The position numbers and the translations under genes are program-made. A DNA stretch of 64,000 nt from Streptomyces rhizoryzae (GTDB lineage Bacteria; Actinomycetota; Actinomycetes; Streptomycetales; Streptomycetaceae), in the NCBI RefSeq assembly GCF_023155275.1, contig NZ_JALMUV010000028.1, forward strand, positions 39,596 to 103,595, read 5' to 3'. Of this stretch, positions 8,941 to 16,683 are shown one piece after another. Position 1 is the stretch's first letter. Each line of letters opens with the position of its first letter. The notes beneath the pieces are model-generated. The model saw only the letters and a program-made list of their open reading frames with translations, was not told where the DNA came from and did no database searches.

Positions 8941-9768
8941 TCACCCACCTGGACCTTGCCATAAAGCAGGCGTAAGTCCGAGTCCGGGTGTGATGTACGC
9001 GTCAGCATCGAGGTCCGCCTTGACGGCCGGACCGCGGCCCACGGTGAACCGCAACCCGTAATCCTTGGTGAAGAACCGCCCGCCGCCGGAGTCCACGCCG
9101 TTCAGCTCGGCCCGCAGCATCACCTTCGTCCCCGGCTTCCAGCCGCCCTCCGGCCGCCAGACGATCCGGTCCCGGCCACCGGCGGACTCCCAGCTCCACG
9201 CGCCCTCGGTCCGGTTGTCGGTGACCACCTCCAGCCGCCGCTCCACCGCCGCCCGGTCCCGTACCGGGAACGCGAAGGTGAGCGTGATCGGATCGCCGGC
9301 CCGCACCACCGCGCCGCCCGGGCGGGGGGTGAACGTCAGCCGGTTCCGCTTGGCCACCTTCCCGGTGGTCAGCGACTCCTTGGCCGCACTGCGGGCGCCG
9401 CCGGGGTCCCGGGTCAGGGCGAGCACCGAGTACTTGGTGTCCGGCGCGGCCTTGGCCCGCGACGTCCACACCGTCCCGCCCCGGCTGAACCCGCCGACCA
9501 GCTGCCGGCCCCGCGGATCGGTCACCGTCACCTCGGTCAGCACCCCGCCGTCCGCGCTCACCCGCAGCTGGTCGCCGGCCTGCACCGTCGGGTGCCCGCC
9601 GGCCGACCCCAGTGCCACCTTCACCGGCCGCTCCGGGGACGCCGACGCCTTGGCCGCGTCGCACGCCGCCAGCGTGCCGAAGCCGAGCACCGGCATCAGC
9701 GCGAAGGCGGCACACAGCGACCGGGACGGCCGGAACGGCCGCGAGGACCGGGCGGGGCTCTGGCTCAT
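8941..9768 (-). CDS. Lipoprotein with Ig-like domains, like the N-terminus of an L,D-transpeptidase but lacking YkuD
   Basis: A 275-residue exported lipoprotein. Arg-rich N-terminus, hydrophobic stretch and lipobox LAAC place the mature Cys near residue 32. Two beta-rich Ig-like repeats follow, matching the Ig/LppS-type module that precedes the YkuD catalytic domain in actinobacterial L,D-transpeptidases (TFTPRPGGAVVRAGDPITL, WKPGTKVMLRAELNGV). The family normally continues into a catalytic domain with a HGxxxxxxxxSxGC motif. Here the protein stops after a short unrelated tail (LTPALWQGPGG), so it is either a truncated enzyme or a stand-alone binding lipoprotein. ATG at 9768 has GGAAAG upstream. 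Confidence 0.75.
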   Translation of the reverse strand: MSQSPARSSRPFRPSRSLCAAFALMPVLGFGTLAACDAAKASASPERPVKVALGSAGGHPTVQAGDQLRVSADGGVLTEVTVTDPRGRQLVGGFSRGGTVWTSRAKAAPDTKYSVLALTRDPGGARSAAKESLTTGKVAKRNRLTFTPRPGGAVVRAGDPITLTFAFPVRDRAAVERRLEVVTDNRTEGAWSWESAGGRDRIVWRPEGGWKPGTKVMLRAELNGVDSGGGRFFTKDYGLRFTVGRGPAVKADLDADAYITPGLGLTPALWQGPGG

Positions 9769-10055
9769 GGGCGGCTTTCCGTCGATGGTGCGGGAGCGGC
9801 GGCAATGTCGGCCGCTAAGACGGTCAGGGCCCCCGCCGCGTTGCGAGGGGTGGGGTGATCCATGCCACTTCTTTACCGACACCGGGAACTGCCCCCGCAC
9901 ACCTCCCCCACGCCCCTCCCTCCTCCCTCTTTCCCCCTTCTCCCCAGGACCACCTGTTTGGAGCACCCCGCCGCGAACCGGACATCCCCCGCAATGCGCC
10001 AAACTGGCCACCGCTTACCGCCCGTTCGGGCGGCGGACGAGGAGGTGTTGTGTCC

Positions 10056-10250
10056 ATGGCTGTCTCCATCTCGGTCATCCTGCTGCTGGTGATCCTGGTC
10101 GTGATCTTCCTGCGCAGCGGGAAACTGAAGATCTCGCACGCCATCGTGTGCGGACTGCTCGGCTTCTACCTGGCGGGCAGCAGTCTCGCCCCCGACATCC
10201 ACCACGGCCTCGCCGGCGCCGCCGAAGTGGTGAGCGGCGTCCGCCCCTGA
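10056..10250 (+). CDS. Small membrane protein, unknown function
   Basis: A 64-residue protein with two hydrophobic segments (VILLLVILVVIFL and IVCGLLGFYLAGSSLA) joined by a short basic loop, and a polar C-terminus. Similar tiny two-helix proteins are common in Streptomyces but I assign no role. The ribosome site GAGGAGG (10039-10045) lies 10 bases before the ATG at 10056 and 4 bases before an in-frame GTG at 10050, so the start could be two codons earlier. It is transcribed away from the lipoprotein gene, across a 280-base shared upstream region with no other gene. Confidence 0.75.
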   Translation: MAVSISVILLLVILVVIFLRSGKLKISHAIVCGLLGFYLAGSSLAPDIHHGLAGAAEVVSGVRP

Positions 10251-10611
10251 CGCCCCCCGGCACCCCCTTGCCGATTACGAAACTCCAGGAACTAATCACT
10301 CTCCGTAATCGTTGCCGAACAAGGAAGCAAAAGGCAAGCGGCCCCGGCACACACACGGCCCGGCCCGGCGGACACGCGTCCCCCCGTGTCCCCCCTTGGC
10401 AGGCGCACGCAGCACGGGCGCCCGGCCGCCCGGACAGCCGGCCGGCCCGGACGGCCGGACAGCCCGCGCCCCGCCCCGCGCCCTCCAGCGCCCGCGTCTG
10501 CCGCCCCCGCGTCCCGCGCCCGCAGCCTCGCCCGCCCTGGCTCCTGGGGCCTGGGCCCGTAGCCCTGCCCGCCCCCGTCGTGAACCCGGCGCGCGCCCGT
10601 CGTGCACCCGG
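10251..10611. other. Convergent gap with AT-rich inverted repeat
   Basis: No gene found. It holds an unusually AT-rich patch (10268-10340) with an 8-bp perfect inverted repeat, CGATTACG at 10272-10279 and CGTAATCG at 10304-10311, separated by 24 bases. The rest is Pro/Arg-codon-like GC-rich sequence. Confidence 0.5.
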
Positions 10612-11913
10612 TCACGTTCTGGGCCCATCACCCCCGTCCGACCCGTCCGACCCGTCCGACCCGTCCGACCAGGCCCTGCCCGAGAAGACGCCGACGGCGT
10701 TGGCGACCGGGCGTTCCTTCCCGTCCGTCGGGTGGTTGCGCACCTGCTCCGCGCCGTCCCGGCCCCTGGTGACGAACGTCGAGGAGCCGCCGCCGTCGAG
10801 GTTCAGGGCGTCCTGGGCCCCGAGCCGTGCCATGAGATCGGCCAGCTCGCGCACGGTGAGGCCGGTCTGGTCCCGGCCCTTCTCACCGTCCAGCGCCATC
10901 AGGTACAGGGTCCGGCCGCGGTTCGCGATCCCGGCCGAGGTGCGCATGGTCACCGCGACCGTGTCCAGGCCGTCGGCCGGGCGCCCGTGCCGCAGCACGG
11001 GGAAGCCGCCGACCGCGCACCGCAGCCGGCCCGGGAGCCCGGCGGCGAGCCGGTGGCTGACCCGGACGCGGTCGCCGGGGCGGAGCGCGCGCAGCCGCCG
11101 GGCGCCGGCCTCGCGGCCGACCAGCACCACCGATCCCGGCTCGATCACCCCGGCGCCCGGCCGCTCGGCGGTCTCCACCACCCGCCCGTTGCGGACGGTG
11201 ACCTCGGCGGTGTCGGTGTCGCAGCCCGCGGCCCGGTTGGTGTCGGTGCCGCACACCGCGCGCTCCCGGGACACCTGGCCCCAGCGGGACGTGTAGGCGC
11301 CGATGCCGTCCTCCGGCAGCGCGTACTGGTTCAGCCCGCGCAGCGGCCAGGCGCCGGCGGGGCCGCGGACCGTACCGTGCAGGGTGAGCCGGTCCAGCCG
11401 GGCCCGGCGGTCGTAGCCGACGGTGAGCACGTCGTTCGTGGTCGCGCCGGGCGGCAGCGGCGGGCCGAACCGCTGCCCGTCCGGCACCGGGCCCTTCAGG
11501 TCCCGGCCCGAGGACACCGCGGGCCCGACCGAGGAGCCGGTGACCTCGACGCCCGGGTGCTGGGCCTCGCTGATGTTGAAGAAGTCGCCGTTGACCGCGC
11601 CGACCGCGCGCCGGTTCCCGGCCAGCTCGGACACCGGGGCGCGGGCGGCGACGGCACCGGGGCCGAGCAGGTCCACCGAGACGGACGGGGCGGACAGGTC
11701 GATGGTCAGCAGGTGGCCGTGGACGGTGCCGCGGGGCAGCGCCATCCGGAACTCGCCGTAGGACACCCCGGGCGCCAGCCGCACCGGCGCGGAGCGCTCG
11801 AAGCCGTCGTCGGCCGCCGCCCGGGCGGTGCCCGCCGCGCCGCCGCCCACCAGGACGCCCCACGCGACCACCGCCACCGCGGCCGTCCGCACTGAACCCA
11901 ACCGCTGCTTCAC
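10612..11913 (-). CDS. Secreted phosphodiester glycosidase family protein (NAGPA domain)
   Basis: A 433-residue exported protein with a signal peptide (VAVVAWGVLVGGGAAGTARA). The phosphodiester glycosidase domain is recognised by AVNGDFFN near the middle and LNLDGGGSSTFV near the end. The family hydrolyses sugar-phosphodiester linkages, as in mammalian NAGPA, and in bacteria is linked to cell-wall or exopolysaccharide turnover. The GTG at 11913 has AGGAGG five bases upstream; an in-frame TTG at 11937 lacks support. The last residues are repeats of Ser-Asp-Gly encoded by a 9-bp tandem array, so the tail length may vary. Extracellular localisation is inferred from the signal. Confidence 0.85.
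   Translation of the reverse strand: MKQRLGSVRTAAVAVVAWGVLVGGGAAGTARAAADDGFERSAPVRLAPGVSYGEFRMALPRGTVHGHLLTIDLSAPSVSVDLLGPGAVAARAPVSELAGNRRAVGAVNGDFFNISEAQHPGVEVTGSSVGPAVSSGRDLKGPVPDGQRFGPPLPPGATTNDVLTVGYDRRARLDRLTLHGTVRGPAGAWPLRGLNQYALPEDGIGAYTSRWGQVSRERAVCGTDTNRAAGCDTDTAEVTVRNGRVVETAERPGAGVIEPGSVVLVGREAGARRLRALRPGDRVRVSHRLAAGLPGRLRCAVGGFPVLRHGRPADGLDTVAVTMRTSAGIANRGRTLYLMALDGEKGRDQTGLTVRELADLMARLGAQDALNLDGGGSSTFVTRGRDGAEQVRNHPTDGKERPVANAVGVFSGRAWSDGSDGSDGSDGGDGPRT
10636..10670. repeat. 9-bp tandem repeat, four copies
   Basis: GTCCGACCC is repeated about four times head to tail and encodes the SDG repeats at the C-terminus of the phosphodiester glycosidase on the minus strand. Confidence 0.85.
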
Positions 11914-12402
11914 GGCAGCCTCCTGACGTCGCGTCAACTCTGACAGGTGGGGCGGCGCTCACTATGACCCGCCGGTGGCGGGATTCCGAACACCCGTGGA
12001 ACGGGGCGGTGCCGTGTCGCCCGGCCCGCGCGCGTCACCCGGCCGGCGTGGCGTCATCCGCCCCGGCCCGCCGCAGCGTCGTCCGGTTCGGTCCGTGCCG
12101 TGTCATGCGGTCCCGGGCGTGTCATGCGCTACGCGCCAGGCGGTGGCATCTGTCGCGGAAGTGGCAGGGGTGGGGCTGTGTGCGTGGGGCTCTGTGCGCC
12201 CCGGCTGCGGCCGGGCGTGTGCATCGCGTCCCTGTCGGGGTCGGGTGCGTCGGGGGGAGAGAGGCGGGTGGCCGGAAGTCGGGGCCGCGCTGTGTGGGGC
12301 GCGGCCCCGATTCCCGGATCCGCCCCGGCTCGGCGGCCCCGACTCAGCAGTCCCGCTCAGCAGGCCCGACTCCGCAGGGGGCCACGAGTACCCGGCAGGG
12401 GG
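11914..12402. other. Intergenic region without recognisable gene
   Basis: About 490 bases between two minus-strand genes. The 50 bases next to 11913 probably hold the promoter of the phosphodiester glycosidase gene. I see no further gene, strong hairpin or repeat. Confidence 0.4.
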
Positions 12403-13062
12403 TCACCAGTTCAGGGAGCCGCCTCCGCCCCAGAGGGAGGCGCCCTTGACCAGGTCCATGTAGAAGGCCCAGTCCCAGTACTGGCCGGGGTCGGTGTGGT
12501 CGGTTCCGGGGACCTCGACATGGCCGATGATGTGCCGGCGGTCCTTGGGGATGCCGTAGCGGTCGCAGATGGCGGCGGTGAGCAGGGCGGACCGGGTGTA
12601 CATCGCCTCGGTGAACCACTTCGGGTCGTCGATCCAGCCCTCGTGCTCGATGCCGATGCTGCGGGTGTTGTAGCTCCAGTTGCCGGCGTGCCAGGCGACG
12701 TCGCGTTCCCGGACGCACTGGGAGGTGTAGCCGTCGGAGGAGCGGACGACGTAGTGCGCGGCCGCCTTGTGCGCGGGGTCCTGGAAGAGCCGCAGGGTGT
12801 CCGCGAAGGTCTCCTGGGTCACATGGATGACGACCGTGTCGATGGCGTACTGGGTCGGCCGGTTGGCGGCGGTGTAGTTGGCGGAACTGGCCGGGTCCCA
12901 GTGGACGGGCGGGTAGCTCGCGGCCCGTCTGGCTCTCGCGGTCCGCTTGCGTCGGGACGAGGCGGCAGCCGGGGTGAGGGGGGTGAGGGCGGCGGCCGCG
13001 GCGAGGGCGGCGGCGCCGGTGAGCAGCCGCCGACGGGCCGGGGAGTGCTGGTCGGGCTCCAT
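12403..13062 (-). CDS. Secreted N-acetylmuramoyl-L-alanine amidase (Amidase_2/PGRP fold)
   Basis: A 219-residue exported peptidoglycan hydrolase that cleaves the bond between N-acetylmuramic acid and L-alanine. A twin-arginine-like leader (ARRRLLTGAAALAAAAALTP) is followed by a zinc amidase domain. Zn-ligand and catalytic positions typical of the T7-lysozyme/PGRP fold are visible: VVIHVTQE, WHAGNW, IGIEHEG and GHVEVPGTDHTDPG. The ATG at 13062 has AGGAG five bases upstream. A longer frame to 13107 has no ribosome site. No binding domain is attached. A role in wall turnover is inferred from the family. Confidence 0.88.
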   Translation of the reverse strand: MEPDQHSPARRRLLTGAAALAAAAALTPLTPAAASSRRKRTARARRAASYPPVHWDPASSANYTAANRPTQYAIDTVVIHVTQETFADTLRLFQDPAHKAAAHYVVRSSDGYTSQCVRERDVAWHAGNWSYNTRSIGIEHEGWIDDPKWFTEAMYTRSALLTAAICDRYGIPKDRRHIIGHVEVPGTDHTDPGQYWDWAFYMDLVKGASLWGGGGSLNW

Positions 13063-13330
13063 GTGAACTCCTGACAAGGACCGAGGGGGTGGTCGCGTAC
13101 ATGTCACGCACAGGCCGGTGCGTTCATCATGCGCAACGGTGCGCGCCCTGCCAAGGGAATGGCCGTTGTGTCAATGGCTTGACCAAAGAAGGACCGGGAG
13201 GGGAGCGGGCCGTCCAACTCCCCTGATTGCGCAGGGGAGAGGCGTGCGGGACGCCGGCGGAGAGGTTCCCGGGGGAGGGGCGGCGGGGGACACAAGGGCC
13301 CGTATGGGCGTCACCCGGGTGCCACGCTCC

Positions 13331-13384
13331 GGCCCCTGAGGAGCTGGCGGCCCCTGAGAAGCCGCCGGCCCCTGAGGAGCCGGC
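13331..13384. repeat. 18-bp tandem repeat, three copies
   Basis: GGCCCCTGAGGAGCTGGC and two close copies (13331, 13349, 13367) lie just beyond the encapsulin operon terminator. The function is unknown; this looks like a small minisatellite. Confidence 0.85.
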
Positions 13385-13423
13385 GGAGCGGGCGGCCGAC
13401 CGAGCCTCCCGCCCGCTCCGCCG
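13381..13423 (-). terminator. Terminator of the encapsulin operon
   Basis: A perfect 15-bp GC stem (13381-13395 with 13409-13423) with a 13-base loop, 38 bases after the stop codon of the downstream shell gene. No U-tract follows, as is common in Streptomyces terminators. Confidence 0.75.
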
Positions 13424-13460
13424 ACCTCGCCCCCTCCCTCATCCCCCGCCCCCGTTCGCC

Positions 13461-14876
13461 TCAGTGGCCGATCTCGACGTCCTCCAGGACGCCCAGGGCG
13501 TCCGGTACCAGGACCGCCGCCGAGTAGTAGGCGCTGACCAGGTACTTGATGACGGCCTGGTCGTTGATGCCCATGAAGCGCACCGAGAGGCCGGGGCGGT
13601 ACTCGTCGGGGATGCCGGTCTGGTGCAGGCCGACGACGCCCTGGTTCTCCTCGCCGACCCGCATCGCGAGGATCGAGCTGGTCTGGTCGGGGTTGACCGG
13701 GATCTTGTTGCAGGGCAGCAGCGGGATGCCGCGCCAGGCGCGCACCGGGGTGCCGTCGATCTCGACGGGCGTGGGGTAGATGCCGCGCGCGTTCCACTCG
13801 CGCCCGATGGCGGCGATGGTCCGCGGGTGGGCCAGCAGGTACTGGGTCTTCCGGCGGCGGGAGATCAGCTCGTCGAGGTCGTCGGGGGTGGGCGGGCCGC
13901 TGCGGGTGTGGATGCGCTGCTTGAGGTCGGCGTTGTGCAGCAGCCCGAACTCGCGGTTGTTGATCATTTCGTGTTCCTGGCGCTCGCGCAGCGCCTCCAC
14001 GGTGAGCCGCAGCTGCTGGTCCAGCTGGTTCATCGGGTCGTTGTAGAGGTCGGCGACCCGCGAGTGGATCTTCAGTACGGTCTGCGCGACGCTGAGTTCG
14101 TACTCCCGCGGGGACCGCTCGTAGTCGACGAAGGTGCCCGGCAGCTCCGGTTCGCCGACGTGGCCCGCGGCGAGTTCGATGGCCGCCTCGCCGTGCTTGT
14201 TCTGCGCCGGGACGAGTGCGGTGCGGAAGGCGTCGAGGTGGGCGCGGAGGGCCTCGGAACGGCCCAGCACCTCCTCGTAGTCGGCGCGGGAGAGGGTCAG
14301 GACGGTGCCGCGGGTCACCGCCCGTACGGTGTGCTCCCACTCTGCGTCCGGCCCGAGCAGGGCCGCCTCGCCGGCCGCGTCGCCGTCGGCCAGTACCCCG
14401 GTCACCGTCTCGTCGCCGTACTTGCCGGTGCCGAGCCGTTCGAACTTGCCGTGGGCGATGAGGATGACGCGGTCGGCGCGGGTGCCCTGCTCGGCGATGA
14501 CGTCACCGGGGACGACGTCCCGCTGGGCGAACCGGCCGGCCAGTTCCCGCAGTGTGGGGTCGTCGGTGAAGCCGCGCAGCGGGGCCAGTTCCCGCAACTC
14601 CTGGGGGATGACGCGGACGTCGGCGCCCTCGGTGACGAACTCCACCCGCCCGTCACCCAGGGTGTGGGTCAGCCGCCGGTTGACGCGGTAGGTGCCGCCG
14701 GAGACCTGCGTCCAGGGCAGGACGCGCAGCAGCCACCGCGAGGAGATGCCCTGCATCTGCGGCGGGGTCTTGGTCGTGGTCGCCAGATTGCGGGCGGCCC
14801 CGGTGTCCAGGCTGGAGCGCTGTGGCTCGGTGCCTTCGGTCTGCGGGCCGGACGTGGGGTCCACGGATGTGGTCAT
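13461..14876 (-). CDS. Family 2B encapsulin shell protein with cyclic-nucleotide-binding domain (shell 2)
   Basis: A 471-residue HK97-fold nanocompartment shell protein. A disordered N-terminal arm leads into the conserved segment AARNLATTTKTPPQMQGISS. Residues of roughly 90-215 form an inserted cNMP-binding domain (GDVIAEQGTRADRVILIAHG). The P- and A-domain segments follow, including YERSPREYELSVAQTV, HEMINNREFGLLHN and the C-terminal YYSAAVLVPDALGVLEDVEI. The cNMP insertion defines family 2B in the published encapsulin survey as I recall it. It is about two-thirds identical by eye to the gene immediately upstream. The ATG at 14876 has AGGTGA nine bases upstream. The pair probably co-assembles into one mixed shell. 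No iron or peroxidase cargo gene is adjacent. Confidence 0.92.
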   Translation of the reverse strand: MTTSVDPTSGPQTEGTEPQRSSLDTGAARNLATTTKTPPQMQGISSRWLLRVLPWTQVSGGTYRVNRRLTHTLGDGRVEFVTEGADVRVIPQELRELAPLRGFTDDPTLRELAGRFAQRDVVPGDVIAEQGTRADRVILIAHGKFERLGTGKYGDETVTGVLADGDAAGEAALLGPDAEWEHTVRAVTRGTVLTLSRADYEEVLGRSEALRAHLDAFRTALVPAQNKHGEAAIELAAGHVGEPELPGTFVDYERSPREYELSVAQTVLKIHSRVADLYNDPMNQLDQQLRLTVEALRERQEHEMINNREFGLLHNADLKQRIHTRSGPPTPDDLDELISRRRKTQYLLAHPRTIAAIGREWNARGIYPTPVEIDGTPVRAWRGIPLLPCNKIPVNPDQTSSILAMRVGEENQGVVGLHQTGIPDEYRPGLSVRFMGINDQAVIKYLVSAYYSAAVLVPDALGVLEDVEIGH

Positions 14877-14901
14877 GACGGAGGGTCACCTGTTCCGGTT
14901 G

Positions 14902-14977
14902 GTACGTGAACGTCGTTGTACGTGGACGTCGTTGTACGCGGACGTCGCTTTACGTGAACGGCGGTGCGTGAACGGCG
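14902..14977. repeat. 16-bp iterated array between the two shell genes
   Basis: Three near-perfect head-to-tail copies of GTACGTGAACGTCGTT (14902, 14918, 14934) are followed by two shortened copies (14950, 14964). They lie directly upstream of the second shell gene. The arrangement suggests repeated protein-binding sites or a structured intergenic RNA. Confidence 0.85.
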
Positions 14978-15060
14978 TGGCGAGAAGGCCATCGCGGGGC
15001 GCCATTGCGTGAAAGGATGGGGATGCGGGGCGGAGGGAGGGGAATTCGGGGCGTTTCCGC

Positions 15061-16473
15061 TCAGTGTCCGATTTCCACGTCCTCCAGGACGCCCAGGGCG
15101 TCGGGGACGAGAATCGCCGCCGAATAGTAGGCGCTGACGAGGTAGTTCGCGATGGCCTGGTCGTCGATTCCCATGAAGCGCACCGAAAGGCTCGGTTCGT
15201 ATTCATCGGGAATTCCGCTGCGGTGCAGTCCGACGACGCCCTGCTTCTCCTCTCCGGTGCGCAGCAGCAGAATGGAGCTGGTGCCCTCCTTCGTCACCGG
15301 GATCTTGTTGCAGGGGAAGAGGGGCACCCCGCGCCAGGACGGCACCGAGTGGCCCATGACGTCCACCGCGGCCGGGTAGAGCCCGCGGGCGCTGCACTCG
15401 CGGCCGATCGCGGCGATCGCCTTGGGGTGGGCCAGCAGGAAGCCGGGGTCCTTCCAGACCGTGGCGAGGAGTTCGTCGAGGTCGTCGGGGGTGGGCGGGC
15501 CGCTGCGGGTGGGGATGCGCTGCTTGAGGTCGGCGTTGTGCAGCAGGCCGAACTCGCGGTTGTTGATCATTTCGTGCTCCTGGCGCTCGCGCAGGGCGTG
15601 CACCGTGAGCCGCAGCTGCTCCTCGACCTGGTTCATCGGGTCGCTGTAGAGGTCGCCGACCCGGGTGTGGGTGCGCAGGACGGTCTGGGCGACGCTGAGT
15701 TCGTACTCGCGCGGGGACCGCTCGTAGTCGACGAAGGTGCCGGGCAGGGAGGGTTCGCCGTGGTGGCCGGAGGCGACCGCGACGGCGGCCTCGCCGCTGG
15801 CGTTGGCCGGCCGCCCGGTGGTCTGGGCGCCTGCCGCGAGGTGGTCGCGCAGGGCGGGGGAGCGGCCGATGACCTCGTGCGCGTCCTGGCGGGTCAGGGT
15901 CAGCGCCGTCACCCGGGTCACCGCGCGGTAGCTGAACTCCCAGTGCCCGTCGGCGGCGGCCAGCGGGGCGTCGCCGAGGTGGTCGCCGCCGGCCAGCGCC
16001 GCCAGGACGGTGTCGTCGCCGTACTTGCCGGTGCCGATCCGGTCGACCCGGCCGTGCGCGATCAGCACCACCCGGTCGTGCGGGGTGCCGGCCCGGGCGA
16101 TCAGTTCACCGGGGGCGTACTCGTGCTGGGTAAACCTTTCGCCGAGGGCGGCGAGCACCTCGGTGTCGGTGAATTCCCACAGCGCGGGGAGTTCCCGGAG
16201 TTCCTCGGGGATGATGGCGACCGAGCTGCCGTCGATGGCGAAGTCGATCCGCCCGTCGCCGACGGTGTACGCCAGCCGGCGGTTGACCCGGTACGTACCG
16301 CCCGAGACCTGGACCCAGGGCAGCAGCCGCAGCAGCCAGCGGGAGGTGATCCCCTGCATCTGCGGCGCGGTCTTGGTGGTCGTCGCCAGATTCCGCGCGG
16401 CCGCGGTCGTCAGGCTGGAATTCTGGCTTTCCTCGGCGCTTCCGGGCAGAGTCTCGCCGGCAATCGTCACCAT
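15061..16473 (-). CDS. Family 2B encapsulin shell protein with cyclic-nucleotide-binding domain (shell 1)
   Basis: A 470-residue paralogue of the shell protein downstream, with identical domain order: an N-terminal arm (AARNLATTTKTAPQMQGITS), an inserted cNMP-binding domain (GELIARAGTPHDRVVLIAHG) and the HK97 E-loop, P- and A-domains, ending in the same motif as its partner (GVLEDVEIGH). The inserted domain differs more between the two paralogues than the capsid core does, so they may sense different ligands or occupy different positions in the shell. ATG at 16473 gives equal length to the paralogue; AGGTGA sits very close, and GTG at 16470 or 16521 are alternatives. A good promoter lies about 80 bases upstream. 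The same strand continues upstream into xylulokinase, the likeliest cargo. Confidence 0.92.
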   Translation of the reverse strand: MVTIAGETLPGSAEESQNSSLTTAAARNLATTTKTAPQMQGITSRWLLRLLPWVQVSGGTYRVNRRLAYTVGDGRIDFAIDGSSVAIIPEELRELPALWEFTDTEVLAALGERFTQHEYAPGELIARAGTPHDRVVLIAHGRVDRIGTGKYGDDTVLAALAGGDHLGDAPLAAADGHWEFSYRAVTRVTALTLTRQDAHEVIGRSPALRDHLAAGAQTTGRPANASGEAAVAVASGHHGEPSLPGTFVDYERSPREYELSVAQTVLRTHTRVGDLYSDPMNQVEEQLRLTVHALRERQEHEMINNREFGLLHNADLKQRIPTRSGPPTPDDLDELLATVWKDPGFLLAHPKAIAAIGRECSARGLYPAAVDVMGHSVPSWRGVPLFPCNKIPVTKEGTSSILLLRTGEEKQGVVGLHRSGIPDEYEPSLSVRFMGIDDQAIANYLVSAYYSAAILVPDALGVLEDVEIGH

Positions 16474-16554
16474 GTCACCTATCTCGTGGAGGCTGCGGCG
16501 GGTGAACGCCCGGGCGGACACGGGAATGTCCGCCGGCAGCTCGCCGCCGCACCG

Positions 16555-16584
16555 AAGATAGTGGCGCTGTTTTTATCGGCACAA
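16555..16584 (-). promoter_or_regulatory. Promoter of the encapsulin operon
   Basis: On the minus strand, TTGTGC (16579-16584) and TATCTT (16555-16560) are 18 bases apart, a reasonable sigma-70-type promoter in an AT-richer stretch. The transcript would have an untranslated leader of about 75 bases. Confidence 0.5.
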
Positions 16585-16600
16585 TCGCTCGATGGGGTGG

Positions 16601-16640
16601 CATGGAATTAACTTTCCATGGAAAGGGTTTAGCGCTTTCC
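16601..16640. promoter_or_regulatory. Candidate operator cluster (CTTTCC/GGAAAG)
   Basis: CTTTCCATGGAAAG (16612-16625) is a perfect 14-bp palindrome. It overlaps CATGGAA/TTCCATG (16601-16620) and is followed by another CTTTCC at 16635-16640 pairing with GGAAAG. It lies just upstream of the -35 region of the shell operon, so a dimeric regulator is likely. Confidence 0.55.
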
Positions 16641-16683
16641 GGTGGCGGGCAGGGTGGGCCGTGGCCGGGGAGGGCCGGGCGGG

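Noticed and set aside
8784..9008. A 74-residue frame overlapping the end of the Ig-like lipoprotein
   Set aside because: No ribosome site and no coding bias; probably the 3' untranslated region.
12403..13107. Longer N-terminus for the amidase
   Set aside because: The extra 15 residues lack a ribosome site, while AGGAG precedes the ATG at 13062 and leads straight into a signal peptide.
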